DNA of 64,000 bases. Origin: Chitinophagaceae bacterium UBA1930 (GTDB lineage: Bacteria; Bacteroidota; Bacteroidia; Chitinophagales; Chitinophagaceae). Shown one piece after another: positions 60,462 through 64,000 of this stretch (position 1 is the stretch's first letter; every line of letters starts with the position of its first letter). Below the pieces are notes generated by a model. That model saw only the letters and a list, made by a program, of their open reading frames with translations. It was not told the DNA's origin and ran no database searches. Location: assembly GCA_002337145.1 (NCBI GenBank), contig DDFK01000002.1, positions 1,240,868 through 1,304,867 on the forward strand. The letters are read 5' to 3'. Made by a program: the position numbers and the translations under genes.

Positions 60462-63083
60462 ATGAAACTTTTTTTACTCTTACTGGGTTTGGTCATGGGT
60501 TTGTACACACCTGCACAGCAACGGTACGAACTCAACAAAGGTTGGCACTGCATAAATGTAAAAGACGTACAGGAAGATGGTTATACAATATCCACCACCA
60601 GGTACAACACTTCAAATTGGTTGCCTGCAACGGTTCCTGGAACGGTGCTCACCACTTTGCTCAACAACAAGAAAGTGCCCGATCCGTTTTACGGCATGAA
60701 CAACAACCAGATAAAGGATATCTATTTTGCCGGGAATGCATTGTACACGTACTGGTTTGTAAAAGACTTTACCGAAACAGCAAATGCTAACGAACAGGTA
60801 TGGCTGCAGTTAAGGGGCGTGAATTACAAATGCAATGTGTTCCTGAACGGTAAAAAAATAAATGCAGCTACGGAAGAAGGGATGCTTATACGCAAGCAAT
60901 ACAATATTACCCCTTTCTTGTCGGGCAATGGAAACAACAGGCTGGCCATTATTGTGTACCCACCCGATTTTACTGGCAACCCCAATGGTGGTCAGGGCGG
61001 CGACGGCACCATAGCCCGTAACCTTACCACACAGTACACTGCTGGCTGGGACTGGATACAACCCATACGCGACCGCAACACGGGTATATGGGATAAGGTG
61101 ACCATCAAAAAAACAAGACTTGTTCAGTTGCTGAACCCGCACATTGTTACACTGGTTCCTGGAAAGCGTTATCCGCATGATACAGTACAGGCATCAGCCG
61201 TAATACGGGTAAGTACCGAAATAAACAATCCAACCGCACAAGCCATAAAAGGTTCACTACAATACAATTTAGGAAATGATGTCATCCGTAAAGAAGTAAT
61301 GCTTGCACCCAATGCTACTACAGAAATCCAATTGCCCGATTTCAGTTTAAACAATCCAAAGCTCTGGTGGCCCAATGGTTACGGGCAACAATACTTATAC
61401 AATATTACCTTGCAATTTGTACAGGATGGCAAAAGCATACTGGATGAAGAAAAATGCAGTTTCGGTGTAAGGCAGATTGATAATTCCTGGAACGAACATA
61501 CCGGTAGCATGCAGGCATCCATAAACGGCCAGAAGCTATTCATAAAAGGTGGCAACTGGATCATATCCGATGCCATGCTACGTTTCAGCGATGAACGTTA
61601 TGACGCCGAAATAAGGTTGCATCGCGACATGAACCTGAACCTGATACGGATATGGGGCGGTGCAATTATTGAACGCCCGGAATTTTATGCAGCATGCGAC
61701 AAGTACGGCTTGCTCGTTTTTCAGGACTTTGGTTTCAGTGGCGACTGCAATGGCCGCTGGCTGGACCCGATGAAGAAAGATGACCAGTGGACAAGAAGGC
61801 AATACCCCGACAATCACCAACTGGCATTGGCAACAGCCATAGACCAGATTAAACTGATACGTAACCATCCATCCCTTGCATTCTGGTGCGGTGGCAACGA
61901 GATTACGCCACCCGATGATATCCTTTTGCCATTGCGGGATTCCATATTGCCAAAGCTGGATGGCACTAGGTATTTCTTCGATTTTTCAAACAGCGATAGT
62001 ATGTCGCACAATACCCTTGGCGGCGGTGGGGATGGGCCTTATACCATACAGGACACAAAGACCTTTTGGCGTGACAGGACATTTCCATACAACTCCGAGA
62101 TTGGCTCGGTTGGCGTTGGTGACTATGCATCGCTGCAGAGATTCATTCCTGCACAAAACCTGTTGCCACCGCAGGTTACAGGGCAGGCCGACTCCGTATG
62201 GGAATACCATAAATACACGCCTTACGATAAACATATAGATGCTTATGGCAAACCAAAAGATATAAAAGACTTTGCCATGAAAGCCCAATTGGTAAACTAC
62301 AACCAGTACAGGAACCTGATGGAAGGCTTTTCATCGCACATGTGGCAATGGTACACGGGCTCCATTATATGGAAGACACAAAACCCCTGGACGGCTTTGC
62401 GTGGGCAGATGTATGATTATTACCTGGACGTAAATGCCTGCCTGTACGGCTTACGCAAGGCATGCGAGCCATTGCATATTATGATGAACCCGGTAGACAG
62501 CATGGTTACAATTGTAAACAACGGGTTTGTTACCGAACGCAATTTGATGATAGAAGTAAAAGTGTACGATGTGCTCTCGGGCAAAGACAGTTTATATACA
62601 TTGCTATGGTGCGAAATAGGACCTACTACCAGCAAGAAATTTTTTCCAATCAATCATTTTCTTGCTTCCTTGAATAAGACCAATGGCGTCTTTGTTTCGC
62701 TACGGTTGTTAAGACAAGACAGGTCGCTGGTAAGCGAAAACCTGAACTGGTTACCGGGAACGGATGGCACCTATACAGCCTTGCAACAAATGAAGGATAT
62801 AAGCCTGCAATTGAAAGCACAGGAAAAAGCAACAGGCAAAATAAATGTGGTGTTGACCAATGGTAAAAACAACCCGGTAGCTTTTTTCAACCGTATTGCA
62901 CTCATCAACACAAGCAATGGAGAAAGGATACTGCCCACTTTTTATTCGGATAATTACATCAGCATACTGCCCGGCGAAAGCAAATCGGTTGAAGTGGAAT
63001 ACCCAGCGAAATATAATAGTATCAAAAAAAGGATTCAGGTGTACGGATGGAATGTGAAGGAGCAACAGGTAAGCATCGAGTAG
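60462..63083 (+). CDS. Exported glycoside hydrolase family 2
   Basis: An 873-residue exported enzyme; residues 1-19 are the signal peptide. The sugar-binding N-terminal domain contains NWLPATVPGTVLTTLLNNKK (about 47-66) and NYKCNVFLNGKKIN, followed by an immunoglobulin-like domain and the TIM barrel. Catalytic acid/base Glu is in AFWCGGNEITPPDD (about 471-484) and the nucleophile is likely the Glu of YNSEIGSVGVGDY (about 545-557). The text is closest to the beta-mannosidase/exo-beta-glucosaminidase branch of GH2, such as CsxA, rather than beta-galactosidase. It lies between CE8 and GH92 in one operon. Confidence 0.9.
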   Translation: MKLFLLLLGLVMGLYTPAQQRYELNKGWHCINVKDVQEDGYTISTTRYNTSNWLPATVPGTVLTTLLNNKKVPDPFYGMNNNQIKDIYFAGNALYTYWFVKDFTETANANEQVWLQLRGVNYKCNVFLNGKKINAATEEGMLIRKQYNITPFLSGNGNNRLAIIVYPPDFTGNPNGGQGGDGTIARNLTTQYTAGWDWIQPIRDRNTGIWDKVTIKKTRLVQLLNPHIVTLVPGKRYPHDTVQASAVIRVSTEINNPTAQAIKGSLQYNLGNDVIRKEVMLAPNATTEIQLPDFSLNNPKLWWPNGYGQQYLYNITLQFVQDGKSILDEEKCSFGVRQIDNSWNEHTGSMQASINGQKLFIKGGNWIISDAMLRFSDERYDAEIRLHRDMNLNLIRIWGGAIIERPEFYAACDKYGLLVFQDFGFSGDCNGRWLDPMKKDDQWTRRQYPDNHQLALATAIDQIKLIRNHPSLAFWCGGNEITPPDDILLPLRDSILPKLDGTRYFFDFSNSDSMSHNTLGGGGDGPYTIQDTKTFWRDRTFPYNSEIGSVGVGDYASLQRFIPAQNLLPPQVTGQADSVWEYHKYTPYDKHIDAYGKPKDIKDFAMKAQLVNYNQYRNLMEGFSSHMWQWYTGSIIWKTQNPWTALRGQMYDYYLDVNACLYGLRKACEPLHIMMNPVDSMVTIVNNGFVTERNLMIEVKVYDVLSGKDSLYTLLWCEIGPTTSKKFFPINHFLASLNKTNGVFVSLRLLRQDRSLVSENLNWLPGTDGTYTALQQMKDISLQLKAQEKATGKINVVLTNGKNNPVAFFNRIALINTSNGERILPTFYSDNYISILPGESKSVEVEYPAKYNSIKKRIQVYGWNVKEQQVSIE

Positions 63084-63115
63084 AAAAATAGAACAAACAA
63101 CATACAGATAGCTAT

Positions 63116-64000
63116 ATGAAAAAATACAATCGCATTGCTTTGGTCATTACGGTATGCATCGGTTTTGTAGGCATGGCACATGCACAAAACCAATTTTCGC
63201 CAGTTGATTATGTAAATACATTAATGGGTACAGACAGTAAGCCTTCTCTATCCAATGGCAATACCTATCCGTCAATCGGTATGCCCTGGGGCATGCATTA
63301 TTGGACGCCACAAACAGGTAAGATGGGCGATGGCTGGCAGTACACGTACACGGCCGATAAAATAAAGGGCTTTAAACAAACGCACCAACCAAGCCCATGG
63401 ATGAATGATTACGGGCAGTTCAGCATCATGCCTGTTACAGGCTCATCCAAATTCACGGAAGACAAAAGGGCCAGTTGGTTTTCGCATAAAACAGAAATAG
63501 CTACACCTTATTACTACAGTGTTTACCTGGCCGATGCAGATGTGACAACAGAACTGACACCAACGGAAAGGGCTGCCATGTTCCGTTTCACATTCCCTAA
63601 AAGCGATAGCTCGTTTATGGTGATAGATGCTTTTGACAAAGGTTCGTACATAAAGATCATTCCCCAACAGCAAAAAGTAATTGGTTATACAACACGCAAC
63701 AGTGGCGGGGTAACGGCAGGGTTCAGGAATTATTTCGTCATATATTTCGATAAACCATTCACTACTGCACAAACCTGGCGGAACACGGTTGCAGTAAACG
63801 ATTCATTGGAACTTACAGCAGACCATGCGGGTGCCATTGTTGGTTTCCGTACAAGAAGGGGAGAGCAGTTACAGGTGCGTGTTGCATCATCCTTTATCAG
63901 TTTTGAACAGGCAGAAATTTCCCTGCAAAGGGAAATAGGCAAACAAGGTTTTGATGCAATCAAACAAAATACCAAGGCTGCCTGGAACAGGCAACTGGGC
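63116..64000 (+). CDS. Glycoside hydrolase family 92 alpha-mannosidase (5' part, open at window end)
   Basis: The first 295 residues of a protein that runs past the window edge. A signal peptide ends GMAHAQ (residue 24). The GH92 opening VDYVNTLMGTDSKPS (about 30-44) and SNGNTYPSIGMPWGMHYWTP (about 46-65) is followed by KGFKQTHQPSPWMNDYGQ. The family contains Ca2+-dependent exo-alpha-mannosidases that trim N-glycan or mannan chains; the catalytic Glu and Asp lie further downstream and are not visible. The full length is usually 700-800 residues. It starts 32 nt after the GH2 gene and belongs to the same operon. Confidence 0.92.
   Translation, partial: MKKYNRIALVITVCIGFVGMAHAQNQFSPVDYVNTLMGTDSKPSLSNGNTYPSIGMPWGMHYWTPQTGKMGDGWQYTYTADKIKGFKQTHQPSPWMNDYGQFSIMPVTGSSKFTEDKRASWFSHKTEIATPYYYSVYLADADVTTELTPTERAAMFRFTFPKSDSSFMVIDAFDKGSYIKIIPQQQKVIGYTTRNSGGVTAGFRNYFVIYFDKPFTTAQTWRNTVAVNDSLELTADHAGAIVGFRTRRGEQLQVRVASSFISFEQAEISLQREIGKQGFDAIKQNTKAAWNRQLG

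Overview
The window looks like a chromosomal segment of a Bacteroidota bacterium, most likely of the Chitinophagaceae/Sphingobacteriia side. The reasons are the fused SecDF translocase, CarboxypepD_reg/TonB-type outer-membrane barrels (one Oar-like, two of the OMP_b-brl_3 kind), a DUF5683 protein, signal peptides ending in AxA-Q, weak or absent Shine-Dalgarno sequences, and repeated promoter elements of the Bacteroidota -7 type (TAnnTTTG). The taxonomic call is inference; no rRNA is present. No prophage, insertion sequence, CRISPR array or integrase was seen.

Layout. 0-9 kb: a YihY/BrkB membrane protein, the probable operon UPF0173 hydrolase-parA-parB-DUF5683, a membrane metallophosphoesterase, an ECF sigma factor with a four-helix membrane partner, a TraB/GumN protein, Hsp20 and a bacilliredoxin. 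9.07-9.72 kb is the main gene-free stretch. It holds a terminator, a structured palindrome that may be an ncRNA, two ~125-bp direct repeats and a short inverted copy. 9.7-18 kb: Lgt, a HupE/UreJ gene overlapping a SurA-like chaperone that lacks its parvulin domain, and two tandem outer-membrane barrels. 18-30 kb: YhhN, a small membrane protein, an FKBP lipoprotein, SecDF, an amide-ligase group (GCS2 enzyme, ATP-grasp enzyme, divergent esterase) and an Oar-like receptor.

30-41 kb is mostly housekeeping: RibBA, NUDIX, CorA, DapF, a four-helix-bundle (S23-like) cassette with flanking inverted repeats, nucleoside phosphorylase, tRNA-Cys, a DAO-type oxidoreductase translationally coupled to topoisomerase IB, an iron-permease-like protein, a 45-residue Lys/Ala-rich protein and an MCE/Mla lipid transporter (permease, ATPase, MCE protein). 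41.5-50.2 kb is one giant gene for a ChvB/NdvB-type cyclic beta-glucan synthase of about 2,921 residues. 50-57.6 kb: a YdjM-like protein, a phospholipase-D family protein, a Na+/H+ antiporter, and an AraC regulator followed by an aldo/keto reductase and a zinc alcohol dehydrogenase.

57.8 kb to the end is an operon of exported carbohydrate-active enzymes: GH43, CE8 pectin methylesterase, GH2, and a GH92 mannosidase cut by the window edge. No SusC/SusD pair lies inside the window. Together the genes describe a glycan-degrading, envelope-rich Gram-negative bacterium. The least explained items are the GCS2/ATP-grasp/esterase group, the structured intergenic palindrome at 9.2 kb, the parvulin-less SurA/HupE pair, the S23 cassette, and promoters placed so close to ATG that leaderless mRNAs are expected.
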